Of a DNA stretch of 64,000 nucleotides, positions 1 to 11,911 are shown in pieces. The notes under the pieces are model-generated. The model saw only the letters and a list, made by a program, of their open reading frames with translations, did no database searches and was not told the origin of the DNA. Both the position numbers and the translations under genes were made by a program. Location of the stretch: positions 65,106,839-65,170,838 of the forward strand of contig NC_073691.1 in the NCBI RefSeq assembly GCF_029784155.1, given 5' to 3'. The stretch's first letter is position 1; each line of letters begins with the position of its first letter. The stretch is from Uranotaenia lowii (taxonomy: Eukaryota > Arthropoda > Insecta > Diptera > Culicidae).

Positions 1-30
1 AATTACTAAATTACTTATTGAAAAAAAACT

Positions 31-103
31 TGCCCGGCTTGGGGATCGAACCTCAACCTTCGTGGTGAGAATCGAATACGCTACTACTAGACCACGCCTA
101 GAT
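31..103 (-). repeat. tRNA-like remnant (SINE head or tRNA pseudogene)
   Basis: Read on the minus strand, this has a pol III A box (TGGTCTAGTAGTAGC), an anticodon-loop-like TTCTCAC and a B box (GGTTCGATCCC), followed by a T run that could terminate pol III. The 5' and 3' acceptor halves do not pair and the anticodon stem is poor, so a working tRNA is unlikely. The TTCTCAC loop is closest to a tRNA-Glu/Gly type. A decayed tRNA gene or a tRNA-derived SINE head are both possible. Confidence 0.45.
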
Positions 104-1178
104 GTTGTTCTAACTGAAACTAAAACTCGATGTGGTGATTTCATTTTGAAAGCACCTCAATGCACTTTTTGTGACTTAGTAAATCCCGCTTTGAGCACTT
201 TTGTGCCCTTTATGTGATTTCAGTCCCGTATAACGTACGTATAAATTACTTTTGCAACTTTCAAATTCATTAATTAGTACTTAAAGTTCACTTAAGGGAG
301 TTGGTCAGTTGATTCTCTTTGTCAGCCAATATGTAACTTTCAAAACCTTCATTCAATAAAATATGTGACTTTTTATTGCTTGGGAGGCGTATTTCTCCGA
401 AATCTATATTTTAATGGATAATTGCAGTACAACGTACAGTAATTCAAAGATTTCGGAAAGGAAAATAAGAGTAATTTTCAAAGAAAAAACTTGTACACTA
501 AGACGAAGCGGCCTTGATTCATTTGTTTAACATCGGACATCATTTTTTATGTCATTCACCAGTCATCTTGAATCATCATCATCTTCTTTCTTCTCTATCA
601 CTTTCAACGTCATCATGTCACGTAATGTCCCTTTGGAATTGGAAGTATATTGTTCATCAGGTTATGTCGTGATACGGAACACTATGTAAAAAAATGTTAC
701 TTTAAATAAGAAGGTTTAAGTTTGAGTATTTTTGCATTGAAATAAAGTGACAAAATCCCGGGGCATAGTAAGAACTCCTTCTACAAAAGAACATTTTTTC
801 TTAGATAAATTTTAATGAGGATTAGTTTCGTACTTCTTATAGTATTAATTTTTCATCAAAATAGAAATATCCATATCATCTTTACAGAAATATTTAAACA
901 AAACCATCTAGGTTCTCAAGTGACGTAAATATTAGGTATAATTTAAGAGCACCAGAAAATAAGCGCTAATGATTGTTAAATCATCTTGATCTATAATATA
1001 CACACACTGAAACATGATATACACATTGTTTCTAAATTTTCACCATCATTAATTTTTTGATTTTTCACTGATTTTTATTAGAGCCGCAGTTTCGCATGCA
1101 AAGAGTCACAGATAGCCGCTTTTCAAATTATATTCCACCGAACTTAATAGAAGAGTAAATAAATAAAAAAAAATACCG
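104..1178. other. AT-rich stretch without recognisable gene
   Basis: No open frame with recognisable coding character, no tRNA and no clear inverted repeat were seen. It holds A/T runs and a short TC/CAT-rich patch near 570-620. Confidence 0.5.
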
Positions 1179-1243
1179 TAAAACGGGGTAGCTTTGATCA
1201 ACATGGAATTTTTCCTCATAATCATCAATAACTAAGTCTCAAG

Positions 1244-1554
1244 TTTAGAGCAAGTTCACTGGTGTAAGGAAAAAGTTGTAGAAAATTTGTCACTTTTTGC
1301 ACATTTTGAAAATTTTGCCAAGCAAAAACATTTTCAAGATCTGTGGCCTTCAAGTTTTTTAACAACACGTGTTGTAGTTTCGGTTGCTGTGATGCAAAAA
1401 TTGCAATATTTCTATCACAAACGGCTGAAATAGAAACAGTGCTGTAAAAAAAAAATACAACGCCCAAAGATCTTGAAAATAAATTGCATGGTAAAATTTT
1501 CAAAATGTCAAAATTTCAATCACTTTTTCCCAACACCAGTGAACTCGCTCTAAA
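1244..1554. mobile_element. Nested foldback MITE (311 bp)
   Basis: The terminal inverted repeats start TTTAGAGC(A/G)AGTTCACTGG and continue as imperfect arms: the GAAAAAGT and AAATTTTGACA tracts and CAAGATCTNTGG occur in mirrored order on both sides. The whole unit can fold into one long imperfect hairpin. There is no coding capacity. Confidence 0.7.
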
Positions 1555-2560
1555 ATATCATAAAACTTTTTTCTACGTTTAAAAACCTACATGTTAAGTT
1601 TCAAATTGAGATAGACTTTGTTTTTTTTTGAGAATTTCAAATATAAGTATAAATGTTATTTCAAAATCTTGAAATATCTATTTTTTGACGGCTCACTAAC
1701 AAACACCCTTCCTGATGAAATCATGGCATTTAGTAGTAGCAGGTTGTTTATGTAAAAGTTCAACATTTTTCATTAGTTAATTTATAGTTTTGGTGTAGTT
1801 TGTGTTGTATTTTTAGGTAAATTTTTGATATTTGGAAAATAGGGACGTTTTCCAAGGATAAACCAGTCCATGAACAAAAGGTTTGAAAACTCATTAAATG
1901 GTAAAGTTTGATGGAAAAATTAAAGAGGAATAGTTTGAGGGCCTAGAGAATTGAATGCAGGCAAAATTTCAATTTTTTGCAGTTTAAAATTTTATAAGTA
2001 ACTAGCTGATCCCATACGAACTTCGTTTCGCTTTCAATTTAGAATATGTCATGAACAGTTTGAATGAATGTCAATTGTTAGGGATTTTTCAGACACATTT
2101 CCGAATGCATTGTTTAGCAATCATTGCAAAAATGTGGACAACGTTAATATGGTCGATCACTTTTTCTGTCGTTTGCTATTAAGTTTGAAATCAGAAATCA
2201 ATTGACCGTGCCAAAAACGGCCCGTATATGAATTTTTGTCTTAATGCGATACAAACTCACGTAATTGTAGCAAAAACTAATTTAACAATTTATATGGAAG
2301 ACCCCCTTTTTTGTCGTTTGATACAAATATTGAAATCAGAAATCATTTGACTCTCCCAAACCCCATGTATAAATTTCGACTTGATCATTGCAGATCGGTG
2401 GCCTCTTTTACGAACTTTGATTTCTGAAATCTATTGCCTTTTCTTCAAAACTCCCGTATGTAAATTTTCAAACCAATCCATTTCATAATAACGTCAATAT
2501 CGCAAAAAAAAACAGTGAATAGTGAATAGTGAATATGGACGACAACTTTGGCCGACCTCT

Positions 2561-3438
2561 GCACTATGGGGCATTTCCATACAATGAGGCGGCAAAAAGT
2601 ATGATTAGGTGTTTTAGACTATTCTGTTATTTTTGTTTGAAAATTACTATTTTAACTAACTTAAAATAAATTCTAACAAAAATTTTGTATAAATAACTTT
2701 TAAAGTACGATGCTTGGTGTTATTTTTGACCCTACTTTTTATTTCTTTTGAAAACCGGGTTTTGGACTAATTGATCATTAAATGATTAATAACATCAAGA
2801 CATTTCATGAAACTCAAGAGAAAAATGTGTGAAATGATTGATCAATCATGAGTAATATTTTTTTTGACAAATCAACATCAACTTTGTTAAATTTATACTC
2901 ATTAATGGGTAAAAATTACCCATTTGCATGATATTTTCAGCTTTATTTGACTATAACTCAAAAAACGGTGAATTAAGGTGCCTGGAATCTCTTTCATTGT
3001 ATTTTTAGGACTTTAAACTAGATCTTGATAGTGAAAAGAGTATGGGGAAATGCGAGGATTTTTTTTGGCAAGGCTTTAAAGTTTTTGACTTTTGAAAAAA
3101 ATAATTATTTACTCATTTTTATCATAGATCAATTTAGTGTGTAAAAATTTTGAATGGTTCAAATGATAGCTTTTAACATAAGCTTTTATATGGTGTACTT
3201 TAAGTTTGAGAAAAAAATGTTTTCCATAGAAATATATGTGATTTAAATTTTTTTCTTCATCGTATAAATTTTTCAATTTTTCAAAGTCTGATGTCTGTGG
3301 TGCGTTCAGTTTTCAAGATAATGAGTTGAAAAACTGGGAATATCTTAGTTAAATATAAAGTTATTAACTAGTAAAAATAAAAAAGCGATCCGATAAAGTT
3401 CAGTTTTTGACTTTTTGCCGCCTCAAACCCCATAGTGC
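2561..3438. mobile_element. MITE inserted in the 145 bp repeat element
   Basis: The terminal inverted repeats are GCACTATGGGG at the left and CCCCATAGTGC at the right. A second mirrored block, GAGGCGGCAAAAAG / CTTTTTGCCGCCTC, sits 20-30 bp inside. Flanking sequence on both sides belongs to the repeat element (GCCGACCTCT and TCTGACCC), so the insertion is nested. There is no coding capacity. Confidence 0.75.
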
Positions 3439-3551
3439 TCTGACCCAAAAATGGATAATTAGAATCAATTGTTCGTCCTTAATAATTCCCATGTACAAGT
3501 TTCCACGTCAATCCGATGAATAATAACGTCAAAAGTATATTGAAAATTTAA

Positions 3552-4012
3552 TATGAACGACCCCTTTTGCCGACCCCTTACACTGAATTCGATACCTGAA
3601 ATCGATTGCTTGTCATTCGAAACTCTCGTGTACCAATTTTCATCTGAATCCGATGTATAATAACGTCAATATCGCAAAAATAACGTACAGTGAATTCGGA
3701 TGACCCTTTTGGCTGGCCCCTTACACAAAATTTGATACCAGCAATCGATTGTCCGTCCCTAAAAACATCCGAGTGCAAATTTTCTTCTCGATCCGATGAA
3801 TAATAACGTCAATATCACAAAAATATTGAAAAGCTAAAATGGACGACCCCTTTTGCCGACCCCTGACCCGAAATTCAATACCTGAAATCGATTTCTGACC
3901 TTTCAAAACCCCCATGTGCAAATTTTCATCATGATCCGACGAAAATTAACGTCAATAACGCTAAAAAAATATTTGTCTTGTATGGACGACCCCCTTCAGA
4001 AGGGGTCAACCG
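3552..4012. repeat. Degenerate ~145 bp tandem repeats
   Basis: Monomers starting at about 3552, 3702, 3842 and 3986 share the GACCCCTTTTGCCGACCCC block, a CGATACCTGAAATCGATT-like block and a TCCGATGAATAATAACG-like block. Units are diverged from each other by many substitutions. Confidence 0.7.
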
Positions 4013-4158
4013 AAATTCTGAAAACATTTTTCATCATTCGTGGTCCTAATGAGCATCCATGCCAAATTTCAGCTCTCTAGCTCTTAAGACGGCTGAGCCT
4101 ATAGAGGACAAACAAACAAACAAACAAACAAACCCACAGAAATTGCTTTTTATATATA

Positions 4159-4995
4159 GGGGAGATTGAGGATACTTGATCCCTGGGGATACTTGATTCC
4201 TTAGCTATATCTCAAAACTGGAATGTCTTACAAAGATCAAATGTTCTAGAAAAATGTGCCAAAATGAGCAAAATAACAATGCTTGTAGTTTAAAATTTTT
4301 TAACAAAATAATTGTTTGAGTAATTGAACTTTGTTTGAAAAATTTCACAAAGTGTAACTTGAAGATATTTTTTCATCACTTTAAAATGTTCCTTACATGG
4401 GCAAATTATGAAAAAAATATTTGTTCCAATGTATCAATCGTTCGAGCGTAAAATGAACTTCATAATGCCATATTCTCAAAGCAATGGAAAACTTTCAACT
4501 TTTTTCAGAAAAAGTTTTCTAAAATGTTGATTATGGGTACAATTGATCCCCTAGAGTTGGGTACAATTGATCCCCCTTCCAAACGGCATATTCTACTTCT
4601 GAATTGATTGTTATGATTGCTGATTACGAAATTACTAATATTTATAAAACAATTGTCTGAAGAAAAGAGCAAAAATAATTAATTTTCTCTTAATTATAAA
4701 AAATAGCGCCTTTAAGTATGCAATGATATTAGCGTTGAGACGAAGTTATAGAATTTTCTTCTTATGTCTGCTATAAATTGTGAAATGAGAACAAACATGA
4801 CCAAAATAGTCAATTAACATTCTATCTTGGGGTTTTGTTTGATTTTGATACAAGGATTAGGGCTTCCTGAATAAAAGATCAAGTCTCCTTCAATAAGGGA
4901 TCAAGTCTCCCATAGCTTCAGAAAAATCGCAATTTTTTTACTCCCACGAAAATGCTGAAAATAAGAAAAGGGGATCAAGTATCCCCACTCTCCCC
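4159..4995. mobile_element. TA MITE with GGGGATACTTGATCC ends
   Basis: The left end GGGGAGATTGAGGATACTTG and the right end read inward GGGGAGAGTGGGGATACTTG are inverted repeats bordered by TA at 4157-4158 and 4996-4997. Copies of the short motif (G)GATCAAGT or its complement, and of GGTACAATTGATCCCC, occur several times inside as subterminal repeats. No ORF was found. Confidence 0.8.
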
Positions 4996-5588
4996 TATAG
5001 ATGTTAAAATTTTTTGCCCCTTAATTTATGCAGCATCATTGTCCATCTTTCGATTTTATTTGTTGTTCGGCTTTAACACATTAAGGACCGCAGTGTTGTT
5101 TTTTTTTTGACCGCGAAGAAATCTAAACCAAGAAACACCGAAATTCAGCATTGTGTATTTTAGAACTCACTGGACCAAAAGTTACATATTTTGTATATTT
5201 GAGCCACCGAAAGTGTTCTATTCAATTTTGTAGAGTTTTATGACTATTTTTATATATGTAATTTGAATTTTTTCCGAACTGCCTAAGTCTATCAATAACT
5301 AGCATTTGTAAACATTATGAAGGGGTTTTGTATCCTTTATGATCAAGAAAACTCGTTGAAACCGTCAAAATAGAGACTGGTCATTGTTACTCCAACGTAT
5401 CAAATTGTAAACAAAGACGAAATCGATTTTTAAACCAAATTTAAAGTAGTCTAATTAATTTTTGCAACCATGTTTTACGTTCATAGGAGTCCAATACTGG
5501 TTTTAAAAATATGAAACATGCCACACATCTCTAAACAGAAAAAAATAATCGAAAAATATTTAAAAAAGTGATCAATCTTACCCCGTTT
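4996..5588. other. Right part of the outer TA element
   Basis: AT-rich DNA without gene signal, leading to the right terminal inverted repeat of the outer element. Confidence 0.4.
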
Positions 5589-6793
5589 TACTGTACGTTT
5601 TTTTTTAAATCTGGAATAATACTTTTACGTGATGTTTGACAATGCTTTCTATTGAATTATCTAATATAATTTTGATTTTACAGAGGCTATCGAATGAAAA
5701 TCAATAACTGATTTCAACTTACATAGAATAAAGGTTAATATGTCAATGAAAAAACAGCAATTTATTCGCATTAATAAACAGAACGCATCGATCAACTTAC
5801 TTAGCTTTTATTTACCACCACTCTGCCACAACTTCCCCTAATGCCACAGGTTCCAACGAGAAAATTTTGTTCCGAAACCCAACTTTTCGCGTTCCGATCT
5901 CACACGTATTTCCCGGTGCCACTCTTAGACGCGTCCAGTCACGTTTTCCTTCTCTAGTAAACTTTTCCCAGGATGAGTGTGTCTCGAAAGATAGGAGCAA
6001 AAAAAAAATACGCGTAGCACTTCTGGTGGCACTTGGTAATCCAACAGGTTGTAGGTACCCGTGTGGTTAAAACATGGCACGTAATTCACCGTTTTTTTGT
6101 AGGTTTGTAAATATACCTTGAGCTTGTTCTACTTTGCTAGCGGATGTAAAATCAGACCTTTTCTCGAAAGCACTTGAAGGTTGTTAAGGAGTTTACACAA
6201 ATCTGCGACGACAGACATCAGTCTTTTCTTCAATGATGGTTGGGAAATGTGTTCCCTTGGTCATGACACCGAACTATCGACAGCTGCAGCGAAATTAAGA
6301 AAATTTTACCGGAACATTTAGAAATGTTTCTCGGCGCACCCGGTTTGCATTAATGTTCGCACACGTTTCGACTAACTGGTCTAGAGATGCGCTCATGAAA
6401 ATGTACATAAAAATAGCCCCAAGAGAGTACGGTTGCGGTTTGGGGGCCCCTTTTTTATGGTGTTCATCTGCCGGGAGATGGAAACTTCGCTTATTTTATT
6501 TTCACGTTTCTAGCTATGATTTTGACCAAACCGTGCCCTTCCAGACCGTTCACGCACGAATTGGATAAGCTGTTGATGGACCACTTAACGCCACGCTAAA
6601 TGTCACCCAACTGAGAACGGCTCCCTGTTGATCGTCGTAGCATCTCCGGTCGGCCATCTCTGTCAAGTGCATTGGAGACATTCTACATCGACTGCATGTT
6701 ATGTGATTTCCAACATTTATCACCGGTTTACTTTTGTTAGCTACTACTGGTGGCTGTATCTAGGTAGTAGAACTTCACGTTCAACAATCTTTC

Positions 6794-6843
6794 ATAATGC
6801 ATCACCATTTATCACCGGACTCGTTTCCCACCGTCTGGAAATC
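6794..6843 (+). repeat. 50 bp direct repeat, copy 1
   Basis: ATAATGCATCACCATTTATC and the following 30 bases recur at 8019-8068 with only two mismatches in 50 (C/T in GCATC and C/T in ATCACC). The flanks are unrelated. Confidence 0.85.
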
Positions 6844-8018
6844 GTCCCAACAACTGAATCTACTTCATAGGCTAGCTCACAGTTCACAGCAGTTTTGTTG
6901 CAGCTCACATAGAGCTGTGAAAAACTGCACTATAGTAGATTTTCCTCTAGTAGATCCACCCACCCACTTTAGTCTCCAAGTTTCCCGCCAAGCTATTCAT
7001 GGCTGCACATAAAATGCACAACAATACGCGAACTATGTATCACTCCTTCTACCCCTCGACAGAACGACTAAACGGCCTGTTTCCTTCAATCCGCTAAAAA
7101 TGTGCATCCCGCGCGAAAACGTCGGACCTTTTCTCGCGAGTTCATCTTCTACACATTATTCCTAGCTCCAAACACAATTCCTAGACGTATAGTAACTGTT
7201 CCAACTCCGAATGATGTTGAATATTTCGAGCATCAAACAGCTACAACGTCCTTCCCACACTCCTACGCGACTCCACAACCAGTTATCAAATTCGGCCTAA
7301 AGTGGCCATTATCGTCGTCGTAGTCTTCGTCGCGCAAGAAAGCAACCAAACCAAAACTTTGACCACCTCACGCGCGCCTCGCACAAAACGACCGATCCAA
7401 TGAAATCACAATCAACGAATGACGGCTAGTAGTGCGGTGTTTGCAAATGGACCATCATCCGTTTTGCGATGCGAGATGCTCTACATCCAACGTCGGGCGA
7501 GGAAATCCTTCATCCATGCCACCCACCAACCCAGTCGGGAAAATCCTCCCACCAGCAGCCACTACTCTGAGTGGGGTAGAAGTTTCCATTCATGACGTTT
7601 CCCCAATTTTTCTCGATTCCAGAGTCATTGCGTACTTTCTACAATTAAAAATGTTAAGCCGAAAATGTACCCCCTTACCCTACTATTAATGGTGGCGGCT
7701 GCCTTACCGGAAAAGTGTGGCGGCTCGGCTCCTGCCTGATCAAATGATGGTGTTTTTATTTTCATTCGGCTGTTTTTTATGTTATTGGTGCTACTGGGGA
7801 AGCTTCATTGCTGCCTGCCGCCATCAAAAGAATGGTGTCGATGATTATGCCATGCTCCGTTATCCTATACGATGATGATACTGATGATGGTGGTTGATGA
7901 TGACGGGACGAATCCTTCTGTTTCTTGTGAGCCAGTGAACAAGTGGGTAGCATACCTACAAGTGGCAGTTGAAGCTAATTTAATACGGATCTATGGCTAC
8001 CGTTTTGTTTTTAATATA

Positions 8019-8068
8019 ATAATGTATCACCATTTATCATCGGACTCGTTTCCCACCGTCTGGAAATC
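8019..8068 (+). repeat. 50 bp direct repeat, copy 2
   Basis: Second copy of the repeat at 6794-6843, in the same orientation and 1.2 kb away, 48 of 50 identical. Confidence 0.85.
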
Positions 8069-8676
8069 CTACATAATCTAGTTTTATAAGAATCATTTTT
8101 AAAAACAAAATTAAGCAATATGTCATCCTACGGGACCCTGAAAGCTCACTAAGCTATAGCTTCCTGTCTTCTCAGCTGATATTTTTAGTTGTTGTTAATT
8201 TTCAATTTAAATTGAAAAATCGCTATTAGGAAAGTGTACCGAATTTCGCTATATGGGTTTCATTATTTATATTAATAAGCTAAATCCTTGATTCGTAGAT
8301 ATTTAATTTTTTGGGTTTTAGGAAATTTCTTTGTAACACCATCACGTTTAAACGGACGGTTGGAATGGAGTGAAATTTGGTATCCGAGGATTTTTTTGAG
8401 TCAGAAATGGTTTGTATAACAGTTTGCAGAATCCTTTTTTTATGGAAAGGGGGTCCCCATACAAAATCAACAGAAAATGGGACACAAGTCGAACAATTTG
8501 GTTACAATGTTCATTAAACTTGATTCACGAGCACGGTGAAGTTAACGACGTGCAGATGAAATTAAACATTTATTACGATTTATTTAATAAAATATAGAAC
8601 CAAGTTTATCAGGTTGCCTAGCTTAAATTCAAATATTTATTTTCCACCTTTTATTTTATTTTCATAGTATTCCGTC

Positions 8677-9317
8677 TCACGACATAACTTGACGAACATA
8701 ATTCCTAAAATTCACTCGGTCCATGGCAACTGTTCTCCAATTCCTGGGGCACCCCACGTTCGCCAGATCACGCTCCACTTGGTCTAACCACCTCGCTCGT
8801 TGCGCCCCGCTCTTCTTGTTCCTACCGGATTCGAAGCGAACACCTGTTTTGCAGGACAGTCGTCCGGCATTCTCGCAACATGTCTCGCCCAGCGTATCCG
8901 GCCAGCTTTCACCACCTTCTGGATACTGGGTTCACCGTAGAGTCGCGCGAGCTCGTGGTTCATCCTTCGCCTCCACACTCCGTTCTCCTGTACGCCGCCA
9001 AAGATGGTTCTTAACACACTTCGCTTGAATATTCCGTGTGTAGGGAGGTCCTTCTCGAGCAATATCCGTGTCTCATGCCCGTGGAGAACAACCGATCTAA
9101 TAAGCGTCATGAACAGGTTACACTTCGTGCGAGGGCTAAGTCTTCTCGATCGCTGTTGCTTGTGAAGTCCATAGTAGGCACGACTTCCGCTGATAATTCG
9201 CCTCCGGATCTCACGGCTGGTGTCATTGTCTGCGGTCACCAGTGAGCCGAGATAGACAAAGTCTTCGACTATCTCCAGCTCGTCGCCGTCGATCGTGACC
9301 TTGTTATTACTGGACAA
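8677..9317 (-). pseudogene. LINE reverse transcriptase C-terminal fragment (EN-RT type), frameshifted
   Basis: The translation has the post-RT region typical of endonuclease-RT LINEs related to the RTE group: a DFVYLGSLVTADND thumb motif, SRRLSPRTKCNLF, VLHGHET, a WRRRMNHELARLY block and GRIRWARHVARM. The frame runs from 9317 to 8784. A one-base shift near 8812 then moves the remainder into another frame (ARWLDQVERDLANVG ... MDRVNF), which ends at a stop at 8677-8679. The catalytic RT domain and everything upstream are missing, as usual for a 5'-truncated insertion. Beyond the stop lies an AAATAAAATAAAA-rich tail. It is not functional. Clade assignment is by motif memory only. Confidence 0.85.
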
Positions 9318-9329
9318 GCGGACTATTTT

Positions 9330-9604
9330 CCACCTGTCATCCTAATTTGGCACTTCTTGTTCTTAATGTCAAAATCTTGCGTATCAAATACGGGATATTT
9401 AGTATTTTCGCTCGCAGCGAGTGAGCAGTTCTTAGAAGCATAACTGAAATATTACAAATTTAACAACGTAACTAAGTATATTCTAAAAAATTTAACCCAA
9501 CACTTTTGATAACTCAAAGATAATAAATCTTCTTGAATTTAGTTCAATAGTGTCTGAGGTATAGAGTGCCCAATTTTGGTGTTTCCCGAATAAAGTCTTG
9601 AGAT
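9330..9604. other. Short AT-rich spacer between two LINE fragments
   Basis: No gene signal. It contains a small inverted repeat GCTCGCAGCGAGTGAGC near 9410. Confidence 0.4.
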
Positions 9605-10913
9605 ACTGCCAACGTTAATAATTATCGACCGATATCTACTTTGAGTGTTTTTAACAAAAATTTTGAAAAACTATTAACAGTGAGGTTGAATAAATTCCTC
9701 ATTGACAATAATATATTTTATTGTAGACAGTATGGTTTTAAATCTGGGTCTAGTACTTTGATTGCAATATGCGAATTAGTTGACTCAATTATCGAAAATA
9801 TTGATTCCAAGAATATCATTGGTGGTCTGTTTCTGGACTTAAAAAAGGCGTTTGACACTTTAGATCATGAAATACTCCTGACCAAACTAGAGTACTATGG
9901 TATACGAGGTGTAGCCAATGACTTAATTCGTAGCTACTTATCAAATCGGAAGCAATTCGTGTCCATTGACAACACCAGCAGTGCACTTGAAAAAATTGAA
10001 ATAGGGGTTCCACAGGGAAGTAATATTGGACCATTACTTTTCCGACTTAAGCAAGCATCCCTTACATGGTACTCCTCGTCTCTTTGCCGACGATACTGCA
10101 CTTTTTTACCCTGACAAAAATCCTAATACTATAATAAGCAAAATGGAGGAAGACCTCGAATTGCTACTTAACTATTTCAACAGCAACCTTTTGTCATTGA
10201 ACTTTTCAAAAACTAAATATGTAATGTTCCACTCAGCACGAAAAATTGTACCTCCACACAATGATACATTGGTTGGGAGGTGTACCATTGAAAAAGTAAA
10301 TGAATTTAAGTATTTAGGCATACTTTTGGATGAATCGCTTTCTTGGAATAATCATATCGCTCATATTCAAAGGAAAGTGTCCTCGTTTTGTGGAATTCTG
10401 TGGAAAATTAAACAATTTGTTCCACGCCACGTTCTTTTCAAGCTTTACTATGCGTTCATACATTCCCATCTAAATTATTTGATAGCTGTATGGGGCAGGG
10501 CCTCCATATCGTCTTTATCTCGGCTTCAGACCTTACAAAACAGATGCCTGAAAACTATTTTAAATTTGCCTTTGCTTTATACGATATCAGCACTATACTC
10601 AGACACGTCGCACAATATATTGCCTTTATCTCAGCTTTGTGACTTGCAAACAATGATTTTTGTGTTCGATAATCTCCCTTCTACTAATACCTCTCGTAAT
10701 TTGAAGTTCACTGTAGTATCGCGCACCCATATTACCCGTCAATCAAACTATTTACAATGCAGTAGATCTAGCACGACCTTTGGTCAACGGAGAATATCTT
10801 TTACCGGACCTACTAAATATAATTCTTTACCGCAGGAAATAAAAAATTCTCAAAACCGTAACATATTTAAAACGAAACAAATACAACATCTTAAGGAAAC
10901 GCTGAACCTATAA
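9605..10913 (+). pseudogene. CR1/L2-like LINE reverse transcriptase, 5' truncated with internal deletion
   Basis: The frame opens with NYRPIS (RT motif 1-2) and continues with RQYGFKSGSST, FLDLKKAFDTLDH (motif A) and GVPQGSNIGPLLF (motif B). About 16 bases are then missing, which shifts the frame near 10040. In the second frame DLSKHP, LFADDTALF (the catalytic DD motif) and NEFKYLGILLD follow. The C-terminus includes FGQRRISFTGPTKYNSLP, like the end of CR1/L2/Daphne-type ORF2, and the stop is at 10911-10913. The endonuclease is absent and an in-frame stop lies just upstream of 9602. The deletion between motif B and FADD, plus the truncation, make it dead. Confidence 0.85.
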
Positions 10914-11120
10914 CAACCAATCATTATACCAGTTTTTTTTTATTCGTAATATTTTTGTACTTCTCATTTTAATTTGTAATTTTTTGAACTTAATAATTAA
11001 GCAGTAGTGTAATGTTCTTAAATATACTTTTTCTGTTATTTGTTATTTTTACTAAGTAAGCAAGAAGGATCTCTTAAAGGGAAACCTTTTTCCACTGAGA
11101 TCCCTTCTCTAGAATAATAC
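10914..11120 (+). other. 3' UTR of the CR1/L2-like LINE with terminal hairpin
   Basis: AT-rich sequence after the stop, ending with a stem of AGAAGGATCTC (11063-11073) against GAGATCCCTTCT (11097-11108). A hairpin near the 3' end is common in LINE RNAs, where it helps RT recognition. The assignment to this LINE is inferred from adjacency. Confidence 0.45.
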
Positions 11121-11812
11121 TTTAATCTTAATGTACATTTCCTCGCATTAAATATATTTGTGTTCTCAACATGCTTAAATTTTTTGCTCGCGTCCATTTG
11201 TAAATTTTTGCTGCCAGACATGTTGAGAACTGAAGTGTCCATTACCAGGGGACTCAGTTGAGTTTTTTGGTGTGGGGGAGTGTGGCAATAAAAAAAAATC
11301 GCATTTCTTAATGTGTTAACATATGGATGATCCTATTGTTAACATATTAGACAATCGTTCAGATTCTAGAAGGCTACCCAAGTAACCATAAGCATTAAGC
11401 CATAACCCTTAATCAGCATAAAATCAACATTTCTAATGCAAGTTAGCATTATATCAACATTCATAATGCTTCTTAGTTTTATATAAGCATTATTAATGCA
11501 TAGAAGCAATAAAAAAAAATTAGCACTTATGATTGCACTATATGCACATATTCCTTCCTGTTAATGCTTATAAAAAGCTTTTTTAAAGCGTAGAAACGTC
11601 AAACTCGCGAATGTAAACAAGAGTGATTTTTCCATTTGCTGCGTGTGAGTAAGCAAGACAGCTAGCGAAAAAAATCAGAGCGGGCAGTTGCAGTTGTCTT
11701 CTCCCAAAATTTTCTAATACATTTCCAAACCTTCTCATGCAAACATTGTCTATGAAATGGTGTGACCCGAACCGTACTTGAAGTAAGGGTTTTTTCACCT
11801 ACCTTATCAGCA

Positions 11813-11884
11813 TCAAGAGTGGTCGAAATGGTAAAGGCGCAAGGAAAGATAAAGGCTGCTGCGAGATCCTCGGTTCGAGACTCA
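11813..11884 (+). repeat. tRNA-like (class II, Ser/Leu-type) pol III promoter segment
   Basis: There is an A box TGGTCGAAATGGTAAAGGCGC and a B box GGTTCGAGACT at the right spacing for a tRNA with a long variable arm. The acceptor stem does not close, so this reads as the head of a tRNA-derived SINE or a tRNA pseudogene. It is followed at once by AT-rich sequence into which the palindrome has inserted. Confidence 0.5.
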
Positions 11885-11911
11885 TCAAAGATAATTTATA
11901 ATTCAATTATA

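Larger units (their letters stand above)
2003..4150. repeat. Degenerate repeat element with ~145 bp internal monomers
   Basis: It begins AGCTGATCCCATACGAACTTCG and ends with an (ACAA)n tract and CTTTTTATATATA. In between, a motif of the form GGACGACCCCTTTTGCCGACCCC recurs about every 140-150 bp, followed each time by an AATTCGATACCTGAAATCGA-like block and a GATCCGANGAATAATAACGTCAATA-like block. The right part (about 3552-4010) is the clearest array and older copies lie near 2140-2540. Short frames in it are artefacts of the repeat. A MITE has landed inside it. The family is not identified. Confidence 0.65.
1181..5588. mobile_element. TA-flanked inverted-repeat element, 4.4 kb, with nested insertions
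   Basis: The ends are inverted repeats: AAACGGGGTAGCTTTGATCA at the left and, read inward from the right, AAACGGGGTAAGATTGATCA (18 of 20 identical). Each is bordered by a TA dinucleotide (1179-1180 and 5589-5590), as expected for Tc1/mariner-type TA target duplication. No transposase frame survives. Most of the interior is accounted for by younger nested elements listed separately, so the original element was much shorter and is best regarded as a non-autonomous MITE. The two ends could instead belong to two separate truncated copies. Confidence 0.6.
5600..8660. other. TE-poor, GC-richer region of unknown role
   Basis: About 3 kb with few transposon signatures and visibly higher GC between 5.8 and 7.9 kb, including CAT/GAT-rich patches near 7870. 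Short open frames exist on both strands (for example 5812-6000 minus, 62 codons), but none has a recognisable domain or convincing splice borders. It could be conserved intronic or intergenic regulatory DNA of a flanking gene. That is inference from composition only. Confidence 0.4.

Noticed and set aside
5812..6000. 62-codon minus frame as a small gene
   Set aside because: Reads plausibly but has a non-specific composition, no splice or promoter evidence and an overlapping plus-strand frame.
11813..11884. Functional tRNA-Ser/Leu
   Set aside because: Promoter boxes are present but the acceptor stem does not close and no anticodon arm is convincing.
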